DNA of 64,000 nt from Centrapalus pauciflorus (taxonomy: Eukaryota > Streptophyta > Magnoliopsida > Asterales > Asteraceae): NCBI GenBank assembly GCA_020465985.1, contig JAANYP010002100.1, positions 248,001-312,000 of the forward strand, given 5' to 3'. The notes under the pieces are model-generated. The model was given only the letters and a program-made list of their open reading frames with translations. It had not been told where the DNA came from and did no database searches. Shown here one piece after another: positions 49,072-59,974 of the stretch. Each line of letters starts with the position of its first letter. Position 1 is the first letter of the stretch. Both the position numbers and the translations under genes were made by a program.

Positions 49072-49292
49072 ATTATAATATGTTTTAATAAATTTTTAAA
49101 CACATAAAATAATGTTTATAAATATAAGATATGAGAAGATTTGAAATTAAATTTAATTTATTAATGATATTAAAGTATTAAACCCTTAATTATAATATGT
49201 TGTTATAAACTTATAAACATATAAAACAATGTCTATAAATATAGATATGAGAATATTTGAATTTAAATTTAATTTATTAATAATATTAATAA
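49062..49292. repeat. Tandem duplication with 117-bp period
   Basis: Units starting at 49062 and 49179 share TAAACCCTTRATTATAATAT at the start and AAATTTAATTTATTAATRAT at the end, at roughly 85% identity by eye. Confidence 0.8.
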
Positions 49293-49391
49293 ACACATAA
49301 AATGTGAAAGATAAATAAATAAAATATTTTTTAAAATCATAAAATTATGAAATACTAATTACTTTTAACTTTCAAACATTTAATATATTAT

Positions 49392-49483
49392 ACAATGTGT
49401 ATTTATTTTTATATATATATCAAAAAAGTTATACACACATCATACACACACGTATGATTTTTTTATAAACATGTTATAATTAA
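49392..49483. mobile_element. Left part of a MITE split by the retrotransposon
   Basis: Together with 57778-57925 this rebuilds a relative of the 48130 and 62190 elements. ATAAACATGTTATAATTAA lies left of the insertion and TATTACAAAGATTATATATA right of it. One copy of ATTAA is the target duplication. Confidence 0.6.
49479..49483. repeat. Target-site duplication, left copy
   Basis: ATTAA directly before the TG of the left LTR; identical to 57773-57777. A 5-bp duplication is normal for Ty3/gypsy integration. Confidence 0.93.
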
Positions 49484-51182
49484 TGTAACATCCCGGATTT
49501 GAGCCTGGTACGTGGATTTAATTTACTGGCTCTTTATTTTAATATTATTGCGTTGGTCCAATTAAATCCCGTTTCGTGGATTTAACGTGTCGAGACCGAG
49601 TGATACGTGTCTCCGAGCTATTATTTAGCGGATTAATTATCTCCTTGAGATCGTGGATTTAATTGGGTTAATTTGATATTAATAGTGAAAAAGTGATATC
49701 GGGTTCGGATTTGTCGGGTTCGGAGTTTCTAATTGGGGAAAGCGTATATATGGATTTGAATGAGACGTCCTTATCCCTTCTTTCCCTTCCTCCTTCCTTT
49801 TCCAGAAAGTGTATATGTGCGTGATTTGAGTCCAGCAAGAAGCCTCCAAGAAGTTAGGAAATTGTTGCTGAAAATTGATCATCTTCCTCCTTGTGTTCTT
49901 GATCAAGTAAAGGTAAGGATTCATGGTTTGGAGTTGTTAAATTCGTGTATGTGTATGTGTAAATGTAATAGTGAGTTTCTGGAGGTTTTATGGGTTGTGT
50001 ATAAGAGTTTTGGGGAACCCTTTCTGCTGGAAATCGAGTTGTGGAGGTGAAACCTCCTGGTTCAGCCATGGAAGTCGACTGTACTGCTGCTGACCTTGCG
50101 TGAGCGCGGCCGCGATCGGCCAAGCGCGACCGCGATGCGGGCGCGGCCGAGACCCTCCTGGGCGCGGTCCGCGATCGGGGTGAGGGTAGTCGGGTCGGTT
50201 TCGGAGCTTCGGGAATCTGGGGGAGTTGTGCTATGGGTCATATATGCTTGCGATAAATGTGTTCGGGTTTGTTATCTGCCGATCGGGTCATATTAATCTG
50301 TTGGGATCTGTGTTGATTACAGGTTCGAGCCGTCCGCGTTCTGAGCAGCGATAGAGTCCGGGTTTCGATTGCTTTGGGTATTTGGTGAGTACTCGAGTTC
50401 TTTTATAAATCGCGCGTAGCCTTTTTCGAGTCAGTTATGTGATGTGATATGTGTATATGAGACAGAGATACGGCGCAGGTATGAGTTTCTCTACCCTATA
50501 CGTGCTATATGTGTTTGAATTGCAGGTATCCGCGATATGTGATCGCGCAGGCTGACTGTCCCTAACCAGTCACGAGTTATGAGGCTGTATATATACGACA
50601 GTGATATTGCCAGGTCGCTCCTGTGCCTATTGAGTAGCTAACCGCTGATGTGTGCGGCCTGTTAGCTGGGGAACGTGGTCCCCTTTTGAGCAGAGATATG
50701 TGTTATGCATCGAGTTGCATATGTGTGATGAGATATATGTGTTGTGCGTGCTATGTGTGTTTACCTGCAGTGTCTAACCCTCGCGTACTCACGAGCTGTC
50801 CAGCTTACGTTTTCGAGTCTTCTGTGTGTCAGGCAGTCATACCGTGGGACCGCAGTCACAGCTGCAGCAGCCGAAGTAGAGATCGGGCAGTTTAGAGTCG
50901 TGTATGCTGATTATATTTTGATACTGAACTTCAAGAACTGTTGTCTGTAGTTGTTTTGATCAGTGTTATGTTAGCTTCCAGTAGTCGGTGTTTATCAGAT
51001 GATTCAGTATGTATGTATATCAGTTTCAGTCTATGACATGACGGATGCGACTTTCGTGTTAAAGTTTTAATTAATAGTGATTTTCCGCTAATCCTGTGAC
51101 ATGTGCATTAAGAAATAATTGCGATATTGCCACCTGTGTATTGTATTGACGTGGCATTTGTGTGAGAATTCTGGGTGTTACA
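49484..51182 (+). repeat. Left LTR, 1699 bp
   Basis: It begins TGTAACATCCCGG and ends GGGTGTTACA. It contains a CpG-dense block (about 50096-50178) and TTTTATAAATCG near 50400, a candidate TATA box. Short ORFs inside it are present identically in the right LTR and are not genes. Confidence 0.96.
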
Positions 51183-51185
51183 GCT

Positions 51186-51197
51186 TGGTATCAGAGC
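51186..51197 (+). promoter_or_regulatory. Primer binding site (initiator Met tRNA)
   Basis: TGGTATCAGAGC, three bases after the left LTR. This is the sequence complementary to the 3' end of plant initiator methionine tRNA and primes minus-strand DNA synthesis. Confidence 0.95.
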
Positions 51198-51363
51198 TTG
51201 TGGTTTCAGTACTGAGTATCAGTGGATGCTTGTGCTCTTACCGTGTTCAGATCTGTGGGATTCTTCCCTGAGACTGAGTTTAGCGGAATTAACTAACCTA
51301 GCTTATTGTATAACGCTGGGTGATCGATCTGTTATCTTACCTTTCTGATATGTGCAGGTAGTT

Positions 51364-54300
51364 ATGGCAGATCGTGGCGAGGGTGCAGGGCCAGAGAGAC
51401 CAGCGGGAGATGAGTATGTCCGCCGGTCAGAGATGTTATCAGTGTTGACTGAGTTCTACAGAGAGAGGGATAGAGAGAGAGAGCAGCAGAGACAGAGAGC
51501 TGATCCACCGCCAGTGACTAGTGCTGAGACAGTGGTTGGGGCATCTTCTTCTTCTGCTCCTCGAGGTGGGTCCTTTAAGGACTTTATGGCGGGAGCCCCA
51601 CCTCAGTTCCGAGGCGGTGGTGAGCCGGGTGCGGCTATGGCATGGGAGAGAGAGATAGAGGCGGCATTCCGAGTTGCCCATGTCGACCCTCGTGATATGG
51701 TCGGCTATGCGGCTTATCAGCTAAAGGGAGGGGCTTCACAGTGGTGGAAGTCCATTGAGTCGTCCATGACTACTGCAGCAGCTTATGCTATGACATGGGA
51801 TCAGTTCCGTGCCATCTTCGAGCTTCAGTATATTCCCCGGGATGAGCGCCGGGAGATGGAGCGTCGTTTCTTGCACCTTCAGCAGGGCAGTATGTCAGTT
51901 CAGCAGTATGTGGATAGATTTAATGAGTATGCCCAGTTTGCGCCCCAGCATGTGGATACAGAGGTTCGTAAGGCTGATGCCTTTATCGATGGGTTGAGAT
52001 CAGATATCCGGGAGTTCGTCGGACTTCATGATACTCCTACCTTCGCGCGGGCATTAGAGTTAGCCCGAGTCCGAGAGAGGGAGATCGAGAGACAGAGGGG
52101 TCAGCCCCCATCCCAGAGACAGAGGACAGAGACATTCGAGCAGTCCCGTAGCTATTACCGAGAGCCTCAGGATTTTCAGAGAGAGAGACAGCCTGAGCAG
52201 CAGCAGGTTCAGGGTTCAGGATTTCGCAGAGACAGAGACAGAGGCAGAGATCGTAGATCCAGGAGGTCTGGGCAGTATCAGGGATCAGGGACGGCCAGTC
52301 AGAGTCAGGGGCAGACTTCCCGTTACAGTGCTCCGAGTCAGAGTCAGAGTAGCGTGGGACAGGGGTCCCAGCCATCAGGGAGTCGGGCAGACAGTTCAGC
52401 TGGAGAGAGAGACTGTCCGAGGTGTCGCCGTCGCCATTCCGGTCCTTGTGTGCCGGAGCAGCCCAGATGTTATCGCTGTGGTCAGTATGGCCACACATCA
52501 TTTACATGTACTTCGAGGGATTCCCTGTGCTTCCGCTGTGGGAGGCCAGGTCATATTGTGAGAGATTGTCCGGATGCGCCGCCAGCAGTACAGGGAGCGA
52601 GTATCAGCGGTGCTAGAGCAGAGCCGTCGACTTCGAGCCACCGTGAGTCAGCACCCAGAGGCAGGGGCAGAGTATTTCAGGCCACAGCAGAGGAGGCCCG
52701 TGAGTCTACAGACGTTGTTTCTGGTACGTACATCCTGAACGGGCTTAGTGCTCGTATTTTGTTTGATTCTGGAGCAGATCGCTCGTATGTGTCTGTTGTG
52801 TTCTGTGCATATTTTTCTGTGCCTCCTACTGTTTTATCTGTGCCGTTAGTCGTTGAGAGAGTAGACGGTAGTACTGCTTTAGTGAGTCGGGTATACAGAG
52901 ATTGTGTCCTTGAGATAGATGCTCACCGGTTCTCGATCGATCTACTGCCGATAGAGATCAGCAGCTTCGATGTGATAGTGGGTATGGATTGGATGACAGC
53001 CAGGCGGGCCGATATTCTGTGTGCGAAGAAGATGATCCGGATACCCATTTCAGACAGTGAGACAGTGACAGTGTATGGCGAGAGGCGCCGAGGTGAGATT
53101 GGTATTGTTTCTATGGCCCGAGCTCAGAGATATGTCGCGAAGGGATGTGAGACCTTTCTGGCTTATGTTGTTGACGCCAGATTAGAGAAGAAGACCCTAG
53201 CGGATATACCTGTAGTTCGAGAGTTCCCTGAGGTATTCCCAGAGGAGTTGCCTGGGTTACCGCCAGATCGTCAGGTCGAGTTCCGTATCGACCTTATCCC
53301 TGGAGCGGTGCCTATTGCGAAGACGCCTTATAGGCTGGCACCTACTGAGATGAGAGAGATGATGTCGCAGCTTCAGGAGTTGCTGGATCGTGGATTTATC
53401 CGTCCGAGTTCGTCCCCGTGGGGAGCTCCCGTGCTATTTGTGAAGAAGAAGGACGGTTCCATGCGGATGTGTATCGACTATCGAGAGTTGAATAAAGTGA
53501 CGGTGAAGAACCGTTATCCGCTTCCACGTATCGACGATCTGTTTGATCAGCTACAGGGTTCGAGCTTCTTTTCGAAGATAGATCTGAGATCGGGTTATCA
53601 TCAGCTGAGAGTTAGAGATGAGGATGTGCCGAAGACTGCGTTTCGGACGAGATACGGCCATTATGAGTTCCTAGTCATGCCTTTCGGACTGACTAACGCA
53701 CCCGCGGCATTCATGGATTTAATGAACAGGGTGTGTAGATCTATGTTGGATCGGTTCGTGATAGTGTTCATCGACGACATCCTGATCTACTCGAGGAGTG
53801 CCGAGGACCACGAGCAGCACTTGCGAGAGGTTTTGACCGTGCTGCGAGCGGAGAGACTGTATGCGAAGTTCTCCAAGTGCGAGTTCTGGTTGCGCGAGGT
53901 CCAGTTTTTGGGACATGTTGTGAGCGCCGAGGGTATTTCAGTAGATCCGGCGAAGATAGAGGCCGTGATGAGTTGGGAGCCGCCGAAGACTGTGCCTGAG
54001 ATCCGTAGCTTTTTGGGCCTAGCCGGGTATTACCGCCGCTTCATTCAGGACTTCTCGAGGATTGCCAGGCCGTTGACGAGATTGACACGGCAGTCCGTTC
54101 CTTTCGTGTGGTCTGATGAGCAGGAGTCGGCTTTCAGAGAATTGAAATCCCGGTTATGTCAGGCACCAGTGTTAGCATTGCCCGAGGGTACAGAGGATTT
54201 TGTGGTCTACTGTGATGCGTCAGGTACCGGTTTGGGTTGTGTTCTGATGCAACGAGGCAAGGTGATTGCGTATGCGTCGCGACAGCTGAAGACCTACGAG

Positions 54301-54852
54301 GAAAATCATACCGTGCACGACCTTGAGTTGGACGCGATAGTGTTCGCGTTGAAGATATGGCGTCATTATCTGTACGGTTCGCGATTTGTAGTGTATACCG
54401 ATCATAAGAGTCTTCAGTATCTGTTCAGTCAGAAAGAGCTAAATATGAGACAGCGACGCAGCCTCGAGTTACTGAAAGATTATGACTGCGAGATCCAGTA
54501 CCATCCTGGTAGGGCCAATGTGGTGGCCGATGCGTTGAGCCGTAAGGCGTGCGGTCAGACAGTGGTTTCCCGAGCAGCGAGGCTCGAGGTCACATCGACT
54601 CTTGTGGAGAGTCTGAGGCATGCTCAGTTAGAGGGTTTGCGGGCGGAGAATGTGAAGAGAGAGCGGCTTGCGGGACAGCTAGAGGCATTGAGCAGAGATA
54701 GCAGAGGTTTGTGGGCGTTTCGTGATCGTGTTTGGGTTCCGAGAGTCGGTAATCTGCGGCAGTTGATTTTGGATGAGTCGCACCGATCGAGGTTATCTAT
54801 CCACCCCGGGAGCACCAAAATGTACAGAGATTTGCGCGAGTTCTATTGGTAG
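51364..54852 (+). CDS. gag-pol polyprotein up to a premature TAG
   Basis: The ATG at 51364 (MADRGEG) is the first in frame; an upstream GTG is not likely used. The ORF runs 1162 codons. Gag capsid region around 80-260 (QWWKSIE), then a Gln/Arg/Ser-rich linker and two CCHC zinc knuckles (from C369 and C389). Aspartic protease LFDSGADRSYVS with D468. Reverse transcriptase with YPLPRIDDLFDQL and FIDDILIYS (D804, D805). RNase H with D951, E988 and D1013. Integrase zinc-binding histidines H1140 and H1147 are the last landmarks before TAG at 54850-54852. The same frame continues beyond it, so this is one nonsense change. A read-through product is possible but not shown. Confidence 0.95.
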   Translation: MADRGEGAGPERPAGDEYVRRSEMLSVLTEFYRERDREREQQRQRADPPPVTSAETVVGASSSSAPRGGSFKDFMAGAPPQFRGGGEPGAAMAWEREIEAAFRVAHVDPRDMVGYAAYQLKGGASQWWKSIESSMTTAAAYAMTWDQFRAIFELQYIPRDERREMERRFLHLQQGSMSVQQYVDRFNEYAQFAPQHVDTEVRKADAFIDGLRSDIREFVGLHDTPTFARALELARVREREIERQRGQPPSQRQRTETFEQSRSYYREPQDFQRERQPEQQQVQGSGFRRDRDRGRDRRSRRSGQYQGSGTASQSQGQTSRYSAPSQSQSSVGQGSQPSGSRADSSAGERDCPRCRRRHSGPCVPEQPRCYRCGQYGHTSFTCTSRDSLCFRCGRPGHIVRDCPDAPPAVQGASISGARAEPSTSSHRESAPRGRGRVFQATAEEARESTDVVSGTYILNGLSARILFDSGADRSYVSVVFCAYFSVPPTVLSVPLVVERVDGSTALVSRVYRDCVLEIDAHRFSIDLLPIEISSFDVIVGMDWMTARRADILCAKKMIRIPISDSETVTVYGERRRGEIGIVSMARAQRYVAKGCETFLAYVVDARLEKKTLADIPVVREFPEVFPEELPGLPPDRQVEFRIDLIPGAVPIAKTPYRLAPTEMREMMSQLQELLDRGFIRPSSSPWGAPVLFVKKKDGSMRMCIDYRELNKVTVKNRYPLPRIDDLFDQLQGSSFFSKIDLRSGYHQLRVRDEDVPKTAFRTRYGHYEFLVMPFGLTNAPAAFMDLMNRVCRSMLDRFVIVFIDDILIYSRSAEDHEQHLREVLTVLRAERLYAKFSKCEFWLREVQFLGHVVSAEGISVDPAKIEAVMSWEPPKTVPEIRSFLGLAGYYRRFIQDFSRIARPLTRLTRQSVPFVWSDEQESAFRELKSRLCQAPVLALPEGTEDFVVYCDASGTGLGCVLMQRGKVIAYASRQLKTYEENHTVHDLELDAIVFALKIWRHYLYGSRFVVYTDHKSLQYLFSQKELNMRQRRSLELLKDYDCEIQYHPGRANVVADALSRKACGQTVVSRAARLEVTSTLVESLRHAQLEGLRAENVKRERLAGQLEALSRDSRGLWAFRDRVWVPRVGNLRQLILDESHRSRLSIHPGSTKMYRDLREFYW

Positions 54853-54858
54853 CCAGGG

Positions 54859-56037
54859 ATGAAGAGAGATGTGGGCCGATACGTCGAGGAGTGTATGACT
54901 TGTCTGCGAGTCAAGGCCGAGCATCAGAAGCCTCATGGGCATTTGCAGCCTTTAGAGATCCCTGAGTGGAAGTGGTATCATATCACGATGGATTTCATCG
55001 TCAGACTTCCGCGCACCGTTCGAGGTAATGATATGATCTGGGTGATAGTGGATCGCTTGACGAAGAGTGCTCACTTTCTAGCGGTTCGGGGTACCATCAC
55101 TATGGATCAGTTGGCTCGGTTATATATCAGTGAGATAGTGTCGAGGCACGGCGTTCCGATGTCGATTACGTCCGATAGAGATGCGCGGTTTACTTCGAGG
55201 TTCTGGCAGAGCTTTCAGCGCGAGTTGGGGACGAGAGTTCAGTTGAGTACCGCGTACAGACCTCAGACAGACGGGCAGACAGAGCGGACGAATCAGACTC
55301 TCGAGGATATGCTCCGAGCTTGTGCGATCGATTTCAGTGGTAGTTGGGACGTTCACTTGCCGTTAGTCGAGTTTGCGTACAACAACAGCTACCATTCATC
55401 CATCAAGATGGCTCCGTTCGAGGCACTGTATGGGCGTAAGTGCCTAACCCCTGTGTGTTGGGGCGAGGTCGGCGAGCGACCTATCAGTGGGCCCGAGTTA
55501 TTGCAAGAGACGAGCGATAAAGTGGCAGTCATCCGAGAGCATATGAGAGTGGCGCAGAGCCGGCAAAAGAGTTATGCCAATCGTCGTCTGAATGAGCTCG
55601 AGTTCAGTATTGGAGATCGCGTGATGTTGAAAGTGTCGCCGTGGAAGGGAGTTATCAGATTCAGGCATCGAGGTAAGCTGAGTCCGCGGTACATCGGTCC
55701 GTTCGAGATCATCGCCAGAGTCCGAGATCAGGCGTATAGATTGAGGTTGCCTCCCGAGTTGGCCGGAGTTCACGATACATTTCATGTGAGCCACCTGAGA
55801 AAGTGTTTGGCCAAAGATGATCAGTTTGTGCCGTTATCCGAGATCACCGTGGATAATCATCTGAGATATGTCAAGCAGCCTGAGGCGATTACCGATCGTA
55901 AAGTGAAGAGATTGCGAAATAAAGAGATTGTGCTAGTACTCGTTCAGTGGAGGCATCATAAGGGTACTAGTGCCACCTGGGAGCCCGAGGCCGAGATGAG
56001 GAGCCGATATCCGCAGCTATTCCCGAGTCCGAGCTAG
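54859..56037 (+). pseudogene. Integrase core and chromodomain-like tail, cut off from pol by a stop
   Basis: This is the in-frame continuation of the polyprotein; its own ATG is probably not a natural start. It holds the two zinc-binding cysteines CMTC (C12, C15), the DDE triad D45, D106 and E142 with 35 residues between the last two, a GPF motif (G280-F282) and a chromodomain-like segment at about 344-388 (VQWRHHKGTSATWEPE). All key integrase residues are intact. The upstream histidines are on the other side of the stop, so the zinc finger is split. The element probably cannot transpose alone but could be served in trans. Confidence 0.93.
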
Positions 56038-56058
56038 ATTCCGGGACGGAATCTTTTT

Positions 56059-56070
56059 AAGAGGAGGGGA
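56059..56070 (+). promoter_or_regulatory. Polypurine tract
   Basis: AAGAGGAGGGGA ends two bases before the right LTR and would prime plus-strand synthesis. Confidence 0.9.
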
Positions 56071-56072
56071 TT

Positions 56073-57772
56073 TGTAACATCCCGGATTTGAGCCTGATAC
56101 GTGGATTTAATTTACTGGCTCTTTATTTTAATATTATTGCGTTGGTCCAATTAAATCCCGTTTCGTGGATTTAACGTGTCGAGACCGAGTAATACGTGTC
56201 TCCGAGCTATTATTTAGCGGATTAATTATCTCCTTGAGATCGTGGATTTAATTGGGTTAATTTGATATTAATAGTGAAAAAGTGATATCGGGTTCGGATT
56301 TGTCGGGTTCGGAGTTTCTAATTGGGGAAAGCGTATATATGGATTTGAATGAGACGTCCTTATCCCTTCTTTCCCTTCCTCCTTCCTTTTTCCAGAAAGT
56401 GTATATGTGCGTGATTTGAGTCCAGCAAGAAGCCTCCAAGAAGTTAGGAAATTGTTGCTGAAAATTGATCATCTTCCTCCTTGTGTTCTTGATCAAGTAA
56501 AGGTAAGGATTCATGGTTTGGAGTTGTTAAATTCGTGTATGTGTATGTGTAAATGTAATAGTGAGTTTCTGGAGGTTTTATGGGTTGTGTATAAGAGTTT
56601 TGGGGAACCCTTTCTGCTGGAAATCGAGTTGTGGAGGTGAAACCTCCTGGTTCAGCCATGGAAGTCGACTGTACTGCTGCTGACCTTGCGTGAGCGCGGC
56701 CGCGATCGGCCAAGCGCGACCGCGATGCGGGCGCGGCCGAGACCCTCCTGGGCGCGGTCCGCGATCGGGGTGAGGGTAGTCGGGTCGGTTTCGGAGCTTC
56801 GGGAATCTGGGGGAGTTAAGCTATGGGTCATATATGCTTGCGATAAATGTGTTCGGGTTTGTTATCTGCCGATCGGGTCATATTAATCTGTTGGGATCTG
56901 TGTTGATTACAGGTTCGAGCCGTCCGCGTTCTGAGCAGCGATAGAGTCCGGGTTTCGATTGCTTTGGGTATTTGGTGAGTACTCGAGTTCTTTTATAAAT
57001 CGCGCGTAGCCTTTTTCGAGTCAGTTATGTGATGTGATATGTGTATATGAGACAGAGATACGGCGCAGGTATGAGTTTCTCTACCCTATACGTGCTATAT
57101 GTGTTTGAATTGCAGGTATCCGCGATATGTGATCGCGCAGGCTGACTGTCCCTAACCAGTCACGAGTTATGAGGCTGTATATATACGACAGTGATATTGC
57201 CAGGTCGCTCCTGTGCCTATTGAGTAGCTAACCGCTGATGTGTGCGGCCTGTTAGCTGGGGAACGTGGTCCCCTTTTGAGCAGAGATATGTGTTATGCAT
57301 CGAGTTGCATATGTGTGATGAGATATATGTGTTGTGCGTGCTATGTGTGTTTACCTGCAGTGTCTAACCCTCGCGTACTCACGAGCTGTCCAGCTTACGT
57401 TTTCGAGTCTTCTGTGTGTCAGGCAGTCATACCGTGGGACCGCAGTCACAGCTGCAGCAGCCGAAGTAGAGATCGGGCAGTTTAGAGTCGTGTATGCTGA
57501 TTATATTTTGATACTGAACTTCAAGAACTGTTGTCTGTAGTTGTTTTGATCAGTGTTATGTTAGCTTCCAGTAGTCGGTGTTTATCAGATGATTCAGTAT
57601 GTATGTATATCAGTTTCAGTCTATGATATGACGGATGCGACTTTCGTGTTAAAGTTTTAATTAATAGTGATTTTCCGCTAATCCTGTGACATGTGCATTA
57701 AGAAATAATTGCGATATTGCCACCTGTGTATTGTATTGACGTGGCATTTGTGTGAGAATTCTGGGTGTTACA
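56073..57772 (+). repeat. Right LTR, 1700 bp
   Basis: Near-identical to the left LTR. Differences seen by eye: G/A at about 56097, G/A at about 56191, one extra T at about 56390, GTG to AAG (two bases) at about 56817 and C/T at about 57627. Confidence 0.96.
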
Positions 57773-57777
57773 ATTAA
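57773..57777. repeat. Target-site duplication, right copy
   Basis: ATTAA directly after the CA of the right LTR. Confidence 0.93.
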
Positions 57778-57925
57778 TATTACAAAGATTATATATAAAT
57801 TTCACGTATATTCACACTAACTAAGTGAATGAAAATTATGCATCACATAATGTACATTCACATACATGCAAATTTATGTAAATGTACGTTTACATTATTA
57901 GTATGTGACATGAGTAAATATAGCA
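57778..57925. mobile_element. Right part of the MITE split by the retrotransposon
   Basis: Continues the element at 49392-49483. AAATTTCACGTATATTCACA and TATGCATCACATAATGTACA match the style of the 48130 copy, though part is in inverted order. Confidence 0.5.
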
Positions 57926-58088
57926 TTCAAACAATATAAATTATTAAAGTTAAAGATATATGGATAAATAAATATTATTTATTGGATTGGAAAAAACATA
58001 AGGTCTGGAATAGGACATTGATTTTTGGATTTTTAACTATATACTTAGAAAAAATTATAGTTATATAATGTAAATAGATAGTAGGATT

Positions 58089-58685
58089 TAGGGGTGTGCA
58101 AAATAACCGAACCTTATTCGGGTTAAATGGGTCGGGTTATTCAATTTTTGGGTTTGTTAAAAAAGGGTTGAATGGTAACCGAATAAGGTTTTCGGTTCGG
58201 ATATCAGGTGGGAAGCAAAAAATTCGGGTTACCCGAATAACCCATATATCAATAACTAAAAAATTAATAATAATAATATATCATCCCATTTTGACATATT
58301 GCATCTACTTTAGTAAAGATGTAGGTTTGTATTTTTTACAAACCAAAAACACGTCTGTTTTTGACTCTTCCACGGTTCCCCATATATAGAATATAAATAT
58401 TTTAAATACTTAATTATAAACTTTTTAACACGCTTAACACGTTCTATCCATTCTACCTAACACATTTAACTCGTTTAAACCATTTTATAGAGGATTCTAT
58501 TTTTATACTAAAACCGATTAACTCATTTAACCCAAACCGAATAACCCAATACCCATTTAACCCAAAACCGATTAACTCGTTCTCTTATTTGGTTCGGGTT
58601 CGGGTAGTTAACATATACCCTCATATCCGAATAACCCAAACCAAATATCCCTAGACTCATTTAACTCGCCCGAATAACACTCCTT
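58089..58685. mobile_element. hAT-like element with CCGAATAACCC subterminal motifs
   Basis: A perfect 8-bp duplication GTAGGATT lies at 58081-58088 and 58686-58693. The ends are TAGGGGTGTGCAAAATAACC and, on the other strand, AAGGAGTGTTATTCGGG. Motifs CCGAATAACCC and GGGTTATTCGG crowd both ends. No transposase. Confidence 0.85.
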
Positions 58686-58693
58686 GTAGGATT

Positions 58694-59240
58694 GTAATCA
58701 TAAAAGTTCTGATATTGATACGAATAGTTTTTGCTATGTGACAACATTAAGACACTAGAAATATGTATGAGTTGAAAAGAACGAAGACAAAATAAGAAAA
58801 ACAAGAGAAAACCTCATGTATATTAATATGTTTGAGTTTTTGCCTTTCTAGAAACCATTTAGTCCATTTCTAAATATTTGATTTAAAATTCTCAACTAAT
58901 CAACATTTATAAAAACTAAATACATTTCAATATTTCATTTCTTTAAAATCCAATAAATAAACCCATCCTAAATAGATAGAATCATAGAAAATTAGAAGAT
59001 GTTATCACTAGATTTTTTATAACTATCACTTAAAAGATTTTTAAAATAAAAAAGCGACAAATGCGATGCATTGGCAATTGGCATTGGTCAAAAACAATGC
59101 GCGATGGAATAGACAAATAAAATATTTTATTCAATTATTGGTAATAAACATTTTATTGGACAATATATTTCATTTTCAAGTTTTTGGATGACAGGCAGCC
59201 AAGATAATTTGGTAAATGGTAACCAAGCAAACAACAAAAG
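58694..59240. other. AT-rich intergenic sequence
   Basis: No gene or clear element. Confidence 0.5.
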
Positions 59241-59249
59241 AATGGTCAT

Positions 59250-59424
59250 ATCAACAGGGTTTAGCCCATTTGGTAAGAGGGATGTGACGTAAGTATGAGG
59301 TCACGGGTTCGACGGAGTCGAAGACAAATTTGAATTTAGGTGGTGGAAGTAAGTTATGAAGTCCCCACTTAGAGCAAAAAGAATAGTTTAGGAGAAAAAG
59401 TTTGTTAGTTTGCCGTTAAAAAAA
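59250..59424 (+). mobile_element. tRNA-derived SINE
   Basis: It starts with an RNA polymerase III A-box-like TAGCCCATTTGGTAAGAGGG and has a B-box GGTCACGGGTTCGA (core GGTTCGA at 59306-59312), then an unrelated body and a 3' TTAAAAAAA tail. A 9-bp duplication AATGGTCAT lies at 59241-59249 and 59425-59433. Length and layout fit plant SINEs. The exact start may vary by a base or two. Confidence 0.88.
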
Positions 59425-59433
59425 AATGGTCAT

Positions 59434-59974
59434 GCATGGTAAATTTGGTAAATATGTAAGGGTTTATTTGATAATATTTCTCAATGTAATATGTACACAC
59501 ACTAAAGCACTGAACCCCTAACACACATGTGTGTTTCAAAACAAATTTATTTTTTCTAAATCAGATAGTTCCAAACCATAAACTTCAATTTGATGCAACT
59601 ATGAGGGAAAAGATTTTTTTTAAATAAAATATTTTTATGATGATCATTGTTGGTTTAATTATTTATTTATGATTTTCTAGATTCAAGATCACAAATTCAC
59701 AATCTTAGAACACCATTAAAAATAATAAGAGATATGCTACTATATATGTAATGTAGTTGTGTCTTATTTAAAACTTTAATCAGTAAATAAAATTATATGA
59801 CATTTTTTGTGAATGTTCGACAAAACTAAGCTAAAATATCTATAAAAGTATAGAATATAAAAAAACTAATGGAGCTAATAGGACTTCTATATAGTTTCTT
59901 ATATATGAAATAGCAACACAAAATTATGTTTATTGTTGTTTTGAAGTTTTGAAGTTTATATAAAGTGAGAAAGT
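59434..59974. other. AT-rich intergenic sequence
   Basis: No gene or element recognised. Confidence 0.5.

Larger units (their letters stand above)
49484..57772 (+). mobile_element. Complete Ty3/gypsy chromovirus retrotransposon (Tekay/Del type)
   Basis: An 8.3-kb element with LTRs 49484-51182 and 56073-57772, flanked by ATTAA. Order: LTR, primer site, gag, protease, reverse transcriptase, RNase H, integrase, chromodomain-like tail, polypurine tract, LTR. Integrase after RNase H defines Ty3/gypsy. The tail after the GPF motif (KRLRNKEI ... WRHHKGTSATWEPEAEM) is the chromodomain type seen in Tekay/Del elements. The LTRs differ at about five bases and one indel. One TAG at 54850 breaks pol. Base composition is more GC-rich than its surroundings, in line with recent arrival. 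Confidence 0.96.

Noticed and set aside
49679..50950. Short ORFs on both strands within the left LTR
   Set aside because: Each recurs in the right LTR; LTRs of this class do not encode proteins.
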